A stretch of DNA of 5,793 bases, taken from the NCBI GenBank assembly GCA_028822125.1, contig JAPKEK010000180.1:1-5793 (forward strand). Reading direction: 5' to 3'. The stretch comes from Pseudomonadales bacterium (GTDB taxonomy: Bacteria; Pseudomonadota; Gammaproteobacteria; Pseudomonadales; Azotimanducaceae). A program made the translations under genes and the position numbers. The first letter of the stretch is position 1. Every line of letters starts with the position of its first letter. Under the pieces are notes generated by a model. That model saw only the letters and a program-made list of their open reading frames with translations, was not told where the DNA came from and did not search any database. Of the stretch, positions 1 to 5,637 are shown piece by piece.

Positions 1-611
1 CTTTTACCGATGTTGAGGATTTGAAAAGACGGTTGGGCCTGCTACAGGCATCCACACGCTTACTGCTTAGCCAACCGTTGCTGGCCAAACGCGTGCAGTT
101 GTCGCTGGAAAATCATCTGGGTGTTACGCTGCAGAGTTGGACAGATTCTCATGGAGATTTTTTCAACGCGGTACAGATGGAAAAAGTGCTGATGTTTCTT
201 CTGCTGTCCATGATAGTGGTGATTGCATCGCTGAGCCTGGTTGCCAGCATGGGGATCATGATCCGCGAGAAAAAATCAGCGTTGGCTTTACTTCTCAATC
301 TAGGGCTGGGACGCCGCCAGTTAATGATAATTTTTCTCTTTCAGGGTTTTTTACTGAGTTTATTAGGTATTTTCATAGGGATCCTGATAGGAATTCCGCT
401 GACATTGTTCTTGCCTGAAGTGATGAGTTTAATTGAGGCTGTGTTCGACTTTAATTTCCTGGCAGGAAGTTATTTTAACCAGGTACCAACAGAGCTCAGG
501 TTTTTAGATATGGTGATTATCTGTGTGCTGGCCATCGCTATCAGTACCGGTGCTATCCTGCCTCAGGCAGTTGCAGCAGGTCATACTTCCACAGCTACTG
601 TTCTAAGCTAG
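1..611 (+). CDS. LolC/LolE-family lipoprotein-releasing ABC transporter permease, C-terminal part (5' end outside window)
   Basis: The reading frame is open from the left edge (first whole codon at 3) to a TAG at 609-611, giving 202 visible residues. In the family, LolC and LolE are the membrane subunits that, with the ATPase LolD, pull mature lipoproteins out of the inner membrane and pass them to LolA. Seen here: the family signature W-T-x-x-x-G-x-F-F-x-A-V-x-M-E-K just before the first of three hydrophobic segments (about visible residues 62-84, 107-137 and 169-189). The loop after the first segment carries I-R-E-K-K-S-A-L-A-L-L-L-N-L-G, matching the usual D-I-A-I-L-R-T-L-G coupling-helix region of FtsX-like permeases. 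A periplasmic Y-F-x-x-V-P-x-x-L stretch precedes the last segment. The extreme C-terminus lacks the usual P-A-E-A-L-R-Y-E-like ending, although its length is normal. LolC and LolE cannot be told apart from this fragment. The family assignment is firm. Confidence 0.9.
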   Translation, partial: FTDVEDLKRRLGLLQASTRLLLSQPLLAKRVQLSLENHLGVTLQSWTDSHGDFFNAVQMEKVLMFLLLSMIVVIASLSLVASMGIMIREKKSALALLLNLGLGRRQLMIIFLFQGFLLSLLGIFIGILIGIPLTLFLPEVMSLIEAVFDFNFLAGSYFNQVPTELRFLDMVIICVLAIAISTGAILPQAVAAGHTSTATVLS

Positions 612-1121
612 AGGCTTGTTTGGCCGTTGTTTTCGGCTATTTTGATAACGGTTTATTTTCAGTCGCCAGTATATTCTTACCGTGATGAAACCAACCAGTC
701 CCATGCTTAACCCACAGATTAAGCAGCCGAGTATAAGCGGCTGCCAGATCTCCGCCAGACGTAACCCCAGCCATTGGAAACTGATCTCAATAGTACCGAG
801 GTCGGCGCCTGTTCCGGTTAGCCAGGCGCCCAGACGGTAGGCGAAGTACATCATGGGCGCCATGGTCAGGGGATTACTGATCCACACGATGGCAATAGCA
901 ACGGGAATATTACACTTTCGGTAGGCGCATAAAATAGTACAGGGTAGCATCTGGAAAGGAATGGGTAGGAAGCAGCAGATGGAACCGATTAAAACGCCAT
1001 GGGAAACAGAGTAGCGATTAAAGTGCCAGAGATTGGGTTCAAAGATGATCGTACCCAGGGCGTTGAGTATCCGCGATTTTTCTAGTTTCGATCTTTTCGG
1101 TAAGTATTTTTTCAGCCACAT
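603..1121 (-). CDS. DUF2062 domain-containing inner-membrane protein
   Basis: This encodes 172 residues with the DUF2062 pattern: F-L-P-I-P-F-Q-M at 51-58, an R-x-x-N pair at 68-71, and W-I-S-N-P-L-T-M-A-P followed by Y-R-L-G at 80-98. Hydrophobic segments lie near residues 41-66, 73-96 and 127-150. The N-terminus and the last 20 residues are strongly basic, suggesting cytoplasmic ends. The biochemical role of the family is not established, so none is assigned. The ATG at 1121 has a GAGG Shine-Dalgarno at 1129-1132 with 7-nt spacing, which supports the start. The gene ends inside the permease gene (stop codons 603-605 and 609-611 on opposite strands). I recall the same neighbours, lol permease on one side and divergent comEC on the other, from Pseudomonas. 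Family assignment is confident; function is unknown. Confidence 0.88.
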   Translation of the reverse strand: MWLKKYLPKRSKLEKSRILNALGTIIFEPNLWHFNRYSVSHGVLIGSICCFLPIPFQMLPCTILCAYRKCNIPVAIAIVWISNPLTMAPMMYFAYRLGAWLTGTGADLGTIEISFQWLGLRLAEIWQPLILGCLICGLSMGLVGFITVRIYWRLKINRYQNSRKQRPNKPLA

Positions 1122-1157
1122 GGTAGCGCCTCATCTAGGGTGCCTATTATCTATATC

Positions 1158-1186
1158 CCTATCCCAGAAAGAAACAGAGATTGGCA
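1158..1186 (-). promoter_or_regulatory. Candidate sigma70 promoter for the DUF2062 gene
   Basis: On the minus strand, TTGCCA (1181-1186, 5 of 6 to the -35 consensus) is 17 nt from GATAGG (1158-1163, 3 of 6 to the -10). This would start transcription about 30 nt before the ATG at 1121. A better -10 alone, GATAAT, lies at 1146-1151 but has no matching -35. The call rests on weak sequence matches only. Confidence 0.25.
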
Positions 1187-1196
1187 AATAATATTT

Positions 1197-1212
1197 ATCC
1201 TCGATCGAGGAT
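1197..1212. repeat. Perfect 16-bp palindrome in the DUF2062/comEC divergent region
   Basis: ATCCTCGA at 1197-1204 is followed directly by its reverse complement TCGAGGAT at 1205-1212, with no spacer. It is noncoding, 76 bp from the DUF2062 start and 47 bp from the comEC start. It sits about 10 bp upstream of the candidate DUF2062 -35 element. A second, shorter dyad, CACAA-CA-TTGTG, lies at 1224-1235 closer to comEC. Symmetry and location fit a dimeric regulator site, but no known operator consensus is recognised. Confidence 0.5.
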
Positions 1213-1259
1213 GGCGAAAGGCTCACAACATTGTGGCTGGCTCATTGCAAAAATAGGCC

Positions 1260-3506
1260 ATGCTCAGGCTTTCTTTGACTCTATTACTCATCAATTTCAG
1301 CATCTTATCATTGCCGGTTCTGCCCGAATGGTCATTGCTGATCGCAGGGCTTCCACTGGGCATGTTCCTGCTATCCTCAAAAAAGCTTTGGCTGCTGGGC
1401 GTTTTACTGGTAGCGACAGTGTATTTTCTTGAATCCATGGATCAAGCTGTGCAAGCGCTTATACCGGCTGGATTAATCGGTTCGACTTCCTGGTTATCGG
1501 GTAGGGTGCAGGGCTTGCCATCAAATACGTCGGCATATGCTGGATTCGTTTTTAAATTGGATGAGCAGATTAAAGGTGCGCCCAAGACCCGGTTGTTAAG
1601 AGTGCACTGGTATCGGCCTGGGCTGAAGATAAGCACTGGCGACCGGTTTGAACTGCATCTGCAGTTTCAGCCCGTAAAGGCAAGAATAAATGACGGTCTT
1701 GGTAATTACGAAGACCAGTTGTTCTTCAGGGGTATCCAGGCAGTCGGCATTGTTCGTAATTTTCGTTTTATCGAAAACCAGTGTTTCTGGTATCAGGTCG
1801 ATTGTCATCGCGCAGCTATCCAAACCTGGATAGCGTCTGTTGTTGCTGACAGCAACGTTTTACCGCTGCTATTGGCTCTGGCAATGGGTGATAACAGTCA
1901 GTTGACCTATCAACATCGTCGCATCTTGTCAGCGACGGGCACCCAGCATTTATTTGTAGTTTCCGGGCTGCACATCGGTTTATTCGCATGGACCTGTAAT
2001 CGACTGTTTCATTACGCTGGCTTAGCTTTTCATTATCGCCTGTTAGCTGCATTCGTATGCAGTCTTTTGTTTGGCGCATTAGCCGGTATGGGCTTATCGG
2101 TACAGCGAGCCCTGGTTATGGTCGGTTGTTATATGCTGCTGCTGATCTTCAGGCGTAGTGCTGACAGCCACGCTGGCTTCAGCATTGCGCTGGTGCTGGT
2201 GCTGGTTTTCAATCCGCTGGCCACGGGTGATCGCGGCTTCTGGTTCTCTTTCTGTGCGGTGGCCATCCTGTTGCTAAGCCAATATGGTGATGTCGGCTGG
2301 GCAGGTGATAAAAAATTGGCTGGGCTGATGTTCACTTTCAAAACGCAGGTTTGTATATTTATCGGGCTCGCGCCTCTGGTTTTAGGTGTTTCCGGCAATC
2401 TGCCGTTGATTTCCGCATTGGTAAATCTGGTGGCGATCCCATGGATGAGTCTAGTGGTTGTGCCGCCGCTGCTAATGGCCGTTTCAGTAAGAGTGTTAGC
2501 GGTCACCTTCGAACATCGGTGGATAACAGGTGTTGCAGACTACCTGCTGCAATTGTCCGAGGGCGCAGCGGGAGTTTTATGGATTTTTCTTGAGATCTCT
2601 GCGCAGACAGTCCCGGCCTTTGCTTTTGGCCGAATTGAGTTGGCAATCAGTGGCTTGGCTTGGCTGGCTATCGTGTTGTTTATTCTGCCGTTACGGTTAT
2701 CGGCTCACTGGTTATTACTACTGAGTGTTCTTCCTCTTGCTAATATCAGCCCTCACAGGCCTGCATCCGGGGATCTCTATTTAAGGGTGTTTGATGTAGG
2801 TCAGGGTCTCAGTATCCACCTGCAGACCAAAAGCCAGGATTTGTTATATGACACGGGATCGAGGAGCCAATCCGGGACTGATAGCGGACAGACAGTGATA
2901 CTGCCAGCTCTGCGATTGCTGGGCGTTAATAAGCTGGATAGACTTATACTCTCTCATCGGGATAGTGACCATGTCGGGGGGGCTCAGACTGTTCTGCAGG
3001 CGCTTCCGGTACTGGCTGTTATCGGTGCTGATTATGGCGATTGTACACCGCCAATCCAGTTCGATGCAGACGGCGTCTATTTCAAGGTGTTTCAGGTTAT
3101 GCAGACGGACAATGACAATAACAGTTCCTGCCTTTTACGGATTAAAGGTAACAACTTTGATATTTTGCTCACTGGCGATATCGAATGGGCGGCTGAGTAT
3201 GAACTCATCCAGCGGTCCATTGGCAGGGTAGACCTGATCACGGTGCCGCATCACGGCAGTCACTCATCTTCAAGCCCGGCTCTGCTGAATCATCTCATGC
3301 CGCGCCAGGCGATTATCGCAAGTGGCTATCAGAATGCGTTTGGACACCCTTCAGCCATCGTTGTAAAACGTTATCAGTCGAGACATATTGATCTGCTGAA
3401 TACCGCCACCAGCGGTTCTGCCGTCTATAGAGCTAGCGGCGATGGCGTTGTGCTAATTGCTGAGGCGTTACCGTTGCAGAACAGATTCTGGCAGTACCCA
3501 CGTTAA
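1260..3506 (+). CDS. comEC: ComEC/Rec2-family DNA internalization protein
   Basis: ComEC forms the inner-membrane channel that brings single-stranded DNA into the cytoplasm during natural transformation. This 748-residue protein is close to the E. coli homologue in length and has all three parts. An N-terminal DUF4131-like region (about 20-170) ends with G-N-Y-E-D-Q-L-F-F-R-G-I. The Competence membrane domain (about 198-480) opens with A-M-G-D-N-S-Q-L and carries A-T-G-T-Q-H-L-F-V-V-S-G-L-H-I-G (225-240). The C-terminal metallo-beta-lactamase-like domain runs from F-D-V-G-Q-G (511-516) with D-T-G-S (531-534). Putative metal ligands are H566, D568, D570 and H571 in S-H-R-D-S-D-H-V-G-G, D640 in L-T-G-D-I-E, H664/H665 in P-H-H-G-S and H696. 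All expected residues are present, so the protein looks intact. An in-frame TAG at 1254-1256 makes the ATG at 1260 the earliest start; no good Shine-Dalgarno precedes it, suggesting low expression. Whether the cell is transformable cannot be judged from this gene alone. Confidence 0.95.
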   Translation: MLRLSLTLLLINFSILSLPVLPEWSLLIAGLPLGMFLLSSKKLWLLGVLLVATVYFLESMDQAVQALIPAGLIGSTSWLSGRVQGLPSNTSAYAGFVFKLDEQIKGAPKTRLLRVHWYRPGLKISTGDRFELHLQFQPVKARINDGLGNYEDQLFFRGIQAVGIVRNFRFIENQCFWYQVDCHRAAIQTWIASVVADSNVLPLLLALAMGDNSQLTYQHRRILSATGTQHLFVVSGLHIGLFAWTCNRLFHYAGLAFHYRLLAAFVCSLLFGALAGMGLSVQRALVMVGCYMLLLIFRRSADSHAGFSIALVLVLVFNPLATGDRGFWFSFCAVAILLLSQYGDVGWAGDKKLAGLMFTFKTQVCIFIGLAPLVLGVSGNLPLISALVNLVAIPWMSLVVVPPLLMAVSVRVLAVTFEHRWITGVADYLLQLSEGAAGVLWIFLEISAQTVPAFAFGRIELAISGLAWLAIVLFILPLRLSAHWLLLLSVLPLANISPHRPASGDLYLRVFDVGQGLSIHLQTKSQDLLYDTGSRSQSGTDSGQTVILPALRLLGVNKLDRLILSHRDSDHVGGAQTVLQALPVLAVIGADYGDCTPPIQFDADGVYFKVFQVMQTDNDNNSSCLLRIKGNNFDILLTGDIEWAAEYELIQRSIGRVDLITVPHHGSHSSSSPALLNHLMPRQAIIASGYQNAFGHPSAIVVKRYQSRHIDLLNTATSGSAVYRASGDGVVLIAEALPLQNRFWQYPR

Positions 3507-3544
3507 GCCGACTGGATGGTTGCCTTGCTATTATGCGCGTCGGC
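3507..3544. repeat. Weak inverted repeat in the comEC/hisC convergent gap
   Basis: GCCGAC (3507-3512), directly after the comEC stop, is the reverse complement of GTCGGC (3539-3544), leaving a 26-nt loop. The 57-bp gap between the two convergent stops holds no T-tract on either strand after a stem, so this does not read as a rho-independent terminator. It may simply be chance symmetry. Confidence 0.25.
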
Positions 3545-3563
3545 GAAGGCGTCAATAGGCTAC

Positions 3564-4658
3564 TTAACCGGACTCAAGCAGGTTTGTCAGTGTTGCCAGC
3601 AGGTGTGTATTTTCAGCTGGGGTGCCGATGCTGATGCGCAGCTTATTGCTTAGTCGTTGCTCTGGGAAGTAGCGAACCAGTATTTTTTCAGCCTTGAGTT
3701 CCCGATACAGCCTTTCGGCATTTTTGGCGCAGGTCCGGGGTACTGTAACCAGCAAAAAATTGGTGTGCGATACCGGACTGTCCAGCCCCAGGAAAGTTAA
3801 CTCTTCCTGTAAAGACTGACGCTGTTGCCTGACTTTAGCCCAGGTTTCTCCTGCATAAGTCTGGTCGGAAATTGCTGCAGCAGCAATTTCCTGGCTGATA
3901 GTGTCCAGGTTAAAACTATCCTTGGTTTTGTTGAGCATGGGGTCAATCAGGTGTTCGGGACCGATGCCGTAGCCGAATCGGAGCCCTGCCAGGCCGTAGC
4001 CCTTGCTCAGGGTTCGGAGGAGGACAATATTCTGAGAATTAACAGCCATGGTTGTCAGGTCATGGTTCGGCAAATCAACGAAATCAATGTATGCCTCATC
4101 AACGATTAACAGGCCATCCAGAGAATCTGCAATAGCACTGATTTTCTCTGGAGGTAACAGACAGCCGCTGGGCGCATGAGGATTTACCAGAAAAGTGAGT
4201 TTGCAATTTTCCTGATTTAAGTCATCTGCAAAGGTTCCCGGCAGTGACCATTGGTCCGTGAGTGGCACCATCTTGCATCGACTGTCGTGGATGGCGGCCA
4301 ATACCGGATAGAGCGAGTAGGTGGGGTCAGTCATACCTATGCAATCGCCAGGATTGACGAAAGTTGTGAGTAGTAGTCGCAGCAATTCGTCACCACCTCT
4401 GGTGGCGATAATATTGTTACGATGGATATGATGTACGGATGCAGCGCAGTCCCTGAAGTGATCGGCTTTGGGGGATGGATAACGGCGTAACCGGCTGGTA
4501 TCAAAACCTTTCAATGTGGCATCAACCGCCGGTGATGGCGGATACGGGTTTTCATTGGTGTTCAGCTTGATTACGCCGGTGCTGTCAGGCTGTTCTCCAG
4601 AAACGTAGCCGTTCATGTTGAGAATATTCTGTCTTTGGTATGAACGGGGCTTAGGCAT
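3564..4658 (-). CDS. hisC: Histidinol-phosphate aminotransferase (HisC-type, class II PLP aminotransferase)
   Basis: HisC enzymes transfer the amino group of glutamate to imidazole acetol phosphate, giving L-histidinol phosphate in histidine synthesis. The 364 residues show the fold-type I landmarks: K-L-N-T-N-E-N-P-Y-P (31-40), G-G-D-E-L at 88-92, D-P-T-Y (111-114), N159 in N-P-H-A-P-S-G, D187 and Y190 in V-D-E-A-Y, the PLP-binding lysine K219 in R-T-L-S-K-G-Y-G-L-A-G-L-R-F-G-Y, R227, and R341 in L-R-I-S-I-G-T as the substrate-carboxylate arginine. The N-terminal M-N-G-Y-V-x-G-E-Q-P and the V-R-Y-F near the end suggest a HisC branch different from that of E. coli. Some HisC-like enzymes prefer aromatic amino acids, so substrate is inferred. 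No other his gene is visible. The ATG at 4658 overlaps the end of greB by 8 bp; an AGGA lies 11 nt upstream within greB, so translation is probably coupled. Confidence 0.88.
   Translation of the reverse strand: MPKPRSYQRQNILNMNGYVSGEQPDSTGVIKLNTNENPYPPSPAVDATLKGFDTSRLRRYPSPKADHFRDCAASVHHIHRNNIIATRGGDELLRLLLTTFVNPGDCIGMTDPTYSLYPVLAAIHDSRCKMVPLTDQWSLPGTFADDLNQENCKLTFLVNPHAPSGCLLPPEKISAIADSLDGLLIVDEAYIDFVDLPNHDLTTMAVNSQNIVLLRTLSKGYGLAGLRFGYGIGPEHLIDPMLNKTKDSFNLDTISQEIAAAAISDQTYAGETWAKVRQQRQSLQEELTFLGLDSPVSHTNFLLVTVPRTCAKNAERLYRELKAEKILVRYFPEQRLSNKLRISIGTPAENTHLLATLTNLLESG
3867..3891. repeat. 25-nt near-perfect palindrome inside hisC
   Basis: GGAAATTGCTGC at 3867-3878 and GCAGCAATTTCC at 3880-3891 are exact reverse complements separated by one base (3879). 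On the hisC strand it spans the codons for E-I-A-A-A-A-I-S (about residues 257-264), so the symmetry arises inside an ordinary alanine-rich helix. Twelve-bp arms with a 1-nt centre are unlikely by chance in a window this size, but a codon-usage coincidence remains possible. Confidence 0.6.
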
Positions 4659-5142
4659 CGGCAGATGTTTCCTGGTATCGGATTTGCAGTATTTCTAATT
4701 CAACTTTACCAGCAGGAACCTCGGCAGTAACGATATCACCGAGTTTTTTGCCCAGAAGGCTTTTTGCTACGGGTGAATTTACGCTGATCCAGCCTTTTTT
4801 TAAATCGAATTCATCACCACCGACAATTCTCAGACATTGTGAATCACCGCTTTCTGATTCCAGTACTACCCAGGCACCGAAATACACTTTGTCCGTGTTA
4901 TCCGGTATTCGATCAACGATGATGAGATTATCCAGCCTTTTTTCCAGATAGCGGATTCTGCTGTCGATTTCACGCAATTGTTTCTTCCCGTAAATGTAAT
5001 CCGCATTTTCTGAACGGTCACCCAGGGCAGCCGCAGCAGAAACCTTCTGAGTTACGTCTGGTCGCTTTTCTTTCCATAGATATTTGAGTTCTGAGCGAAG
5101 ACCTGATGCACCATTTGGTGTAATGTAAATTTTGTTGCTCAT
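4651..5142 (-). CDS. greB: Transcription elongation factor GreB
   Basis: GreB binds the secondary channel of RNA polymerase and stimulates cleavage of the 3' end of backtracked RNA, rescuing arrested complexes. The 163-residue protein has the N-terminal coiled coil (about 10-76), with L-W-K-E-K-R-P-D-V-T and then the tip motif L-G-D-R-S-E-N-A-D-Y. Tip acidic residues D42 and E45 match D41 and E44 of the E. coli protein. The C-terminal FKBP-like domain follows (about 84-157), including V-Y-F-G-A-W-V, L-R-I-V-G-G-D-E and I-S-V-N-S-P-V-A-K-S-L-L. The L-W-x-E-x-R-P and the strongly basic K-K-Q-L-R-E-I-D-S-R-I-R coil fit GreB rather than GreA. Length is 5 residues above the 158 of E. coli, from a longer C-terminus. 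The ATG at 5142 places the N-terminus as in homologues, though no clear Shine-Dalgarno precedes it. It is the first gene of a probable greB-hisC pair. Confidence 0.95.
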   Translation of the reverse strand: MSNKIYITPNGASGLRSELKYLWKEKRPDVTQKVSAAAALGDRSENADYIYGKKQLREIDSRIRYLEKRLDNLIIVDRIPDNTDKVYFGAWVVLESESGDSQCLRIVGGDEFDLKKGWISVNSPVAKSLLGKKLGDIVTAEVPAGKVELEILQIRYQETSADA

Positions 5143-5154
5143 AGCGCAGGCGCT
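5143..5154. repeat. GC-rich inverted repeat touching the greB start codon
   Basis: Read on the greB strand, AGCGC-CT-GCGCT ends at the base directly before the ATG (5-bp perfect arms, 2-nt centre). A two-base loop is tight for RNA, so an RNA hairpin would probably open one pair. The place where a Shine-Dalgarno would be expected is taken up by this repeat. Confidence 0.4.
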
Positions 5155-5222
5155 TCGGTAATGTAGGGGCGAACCGAAAGTTTACTGGAAATGCCAAGCC
5201 TAAAAAAGACAGTATCTGCAAA

Positions 5223-5264
5223 CCCCGACTGGATAATGTGTTTCTTGCTGTTGGCTGACAGTCG
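5223..5264. repeat. Interrupted inverted repeat upstream of greB
   Basis: CCCCGACTG (5223-5231) pairs with CAGTCG (5259-5264) and then, after a 2-nt bulge, with GGG at 5267-5269. The perfect core is CGACTG/CAGTCG with a 27-nt interval. The interval contains most of the candidate greB promoter. As RNA on the greB strand this would be a bulged stem with a large loop; as DNA it could be a pair of protein-binding half sites. Confidence 0.35.
5233..5261 (-). promoter_or_regulatory. Candidate sigma70 promoter for greB-hisC
   Basis: On the minus strand CTGTCA (5256-5261, 4 of 6) is separated by 17 nt from CATTAT (5233-5238, 4 of 6). Transcription would start near 5226, giving a leader of about 84 nt before the greB ATG. 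The match is modest and no other greB promoter candidate was better. Confidence 0.25.
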
Positions 5265-5360
5265 CTGGGGTGTTTCAAGTCGACCTGGATCTCTCGGGTC
5301 AGGGTTTAACGCTGGCTATTGCCATTGCCGGGCGGCGGGAAAGCGGTTTGTGTTCTACCG

Positions 5361-5416
5361 TTGACTGCCTGTCCTTGGCTGCCTCTTCTGGAAAGCCTCT
5401 CCTTGACTGCCTCTCG
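5361..5416. repeat. Four degenerate 14-bp tandem repeats
   Basis: Four head-to-tail 14-mers lie at 5361-5374, 5375-5388, 5389-5402 and 5403-5416. The consensus on the plus strand is TTGACTGCCTCTCC; the units match it at 13, 12, 11 and 13 positions. The third unit is the most divergent (TGGAAA at its start). The period is not a multiple of three, which argues against a coding repeat. The sequences immediately before and after do not continue the pattern. Confidence 0.7.
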
Positions 5417-5499
5417 AAATTGCCAGCTGGAGTAGAAATCATCATACCGGTGTTGACGCTGTATTAATCTGCCTTTAGCGCTGGATCGGGCTCTGGTCT

Positions 5500-5545
5500 T
5501 AGCCAATTAGCATCGAACGCACAATATTCGCGCTGGCATTGGCTA
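5500..5545. repeat. Long-spaced 8-bp inverted repeat upstream of clpB
   Basis: TAGCCAAT (5500-5507) and ATTGGCTA (5538-5545) are exact reverse complements with a 30-nt interval. The interval includes AATATT and one of two copies of GCGCTGG (5478-5484 and 5530-5536). It ends a few bases before the candidate clpB promoter, so it could be a regulatory element or the 3' stem of a small RNA. It could also be chance. Confidence 0.35.
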
Positions 5546-5551
5546 TAGACT

Positions 5552-5580
5552 CTTGAATAAACTAGAAATGAGCTTAATAA
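5552..5580 (+). promoter_or_regulatory. Candidate clpB promoter (heat-shock-like -35)
   Basis: CTTGAA at 5552-5557 equals the core of the sigma32 -35 element, and clpB is a sigma32 gene in E. coli. The C-rich -10 expected for sigma32 is poor: CTTAAT (5573-5578) after 15 nt matches only 3 of 6. The same bases read for sigma70 as TTGAAT, 16 nt, TAATAA. A further sigma70 option is TTGGCT (5539-5544), 18 nt, TAGAAA (5563-5568). A start near 5587 would give a leader of roughly 58 nt. Confidence 0.3.
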
Positions 5581-5589
5581 GAGTTCAGA

Positions 5590-5607
5590 TAGCGTTGTTT
5601 GACGCTA
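5590..5607 (+). repeat. Small hairpin in the probable clpB leader
   Basis: TAGCGT (5590-5595), a six-base loop TGTTTG, and ACGCTA (5602-5607) form a 6-bp perfect stem that ends 37 bases before the clpB ATG. It does not cover the Shine-Dalgarno and is not followed by a T-tract. If the candidate promoter is right it would stand close to the 5' end of the transcript. Confidence 0.4.
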
Positions 5608-5631
5608 ATGGATCGAGATAAGGGCTAACTT

Positions 5632-5637
5632 GAGAGG
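5632..5637 (+). promoter_or_regulatory. clpB ribosome binding site
   Basis: GAGAGG, containing the strong GAGG core (5634-5637), lies 7 nt before the ATG at 5645. This confirms the clpB start. Confidence 0.75.

Noticed and set aside
253..264. 12-bp palindrome GGATCATGATCC in the Lol permease gene
   Set aside because: It lies within conserved coding sequence and is short enough to be chance; two GATC sites alone are not informative.
540..611. Frameshift at the end of the Lol permease
   Set aside because: The alignment length to the family end is normal and the preceding membrane helix is intact, so divergence is a simpler explanation.
2189..2206. Three tandem GCTGGT hexamers in comEC
   Set aside because: They encode L-V-L-V-L-V in a membrane segment; this is common codon repetition, and the 6-bp unit would not shift the frame.
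2129..2506. 125-codon minus-strand frame within comEC
   Set aside because: It is fully contained in a well-conserved gene and its translation looks like an antisense shadow.
5202..5231. T6 run on the minus strand after the greB-leader stem as a terminator or attenuator
   Set aside because: The T-run starts about 15 nt past the stem rather than directly after it, so it does not fit a rho-independent terminator.
5270..5467. Open frame of 65 codons on the plus strand from GTG
   Set aside because: It runs through the 14-bp tandem repeats, has no clear ribosome site, overlaps an opposite-strand frame and resembles no family I know.
5306..5506. Open frame of 66 codons on the minus strand from TTG
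   Set aside because: It has a rare start codon and a low-complexity basic product with no recognisable motif; it looks like a chance frame in the spacer.
5500..5560. Possible tRNA T-arm (GTTCGAT on the minus strand near 5514)
   Set aside because: The flanking bases do not pair as a T-stem and no acceptor or anticodon arm can be built.
5552..5607. CIRCE operator upstream of clpB
   Set aside because: The dyads do not contain the TTAGCACTC/GAGTGCTAA arms.
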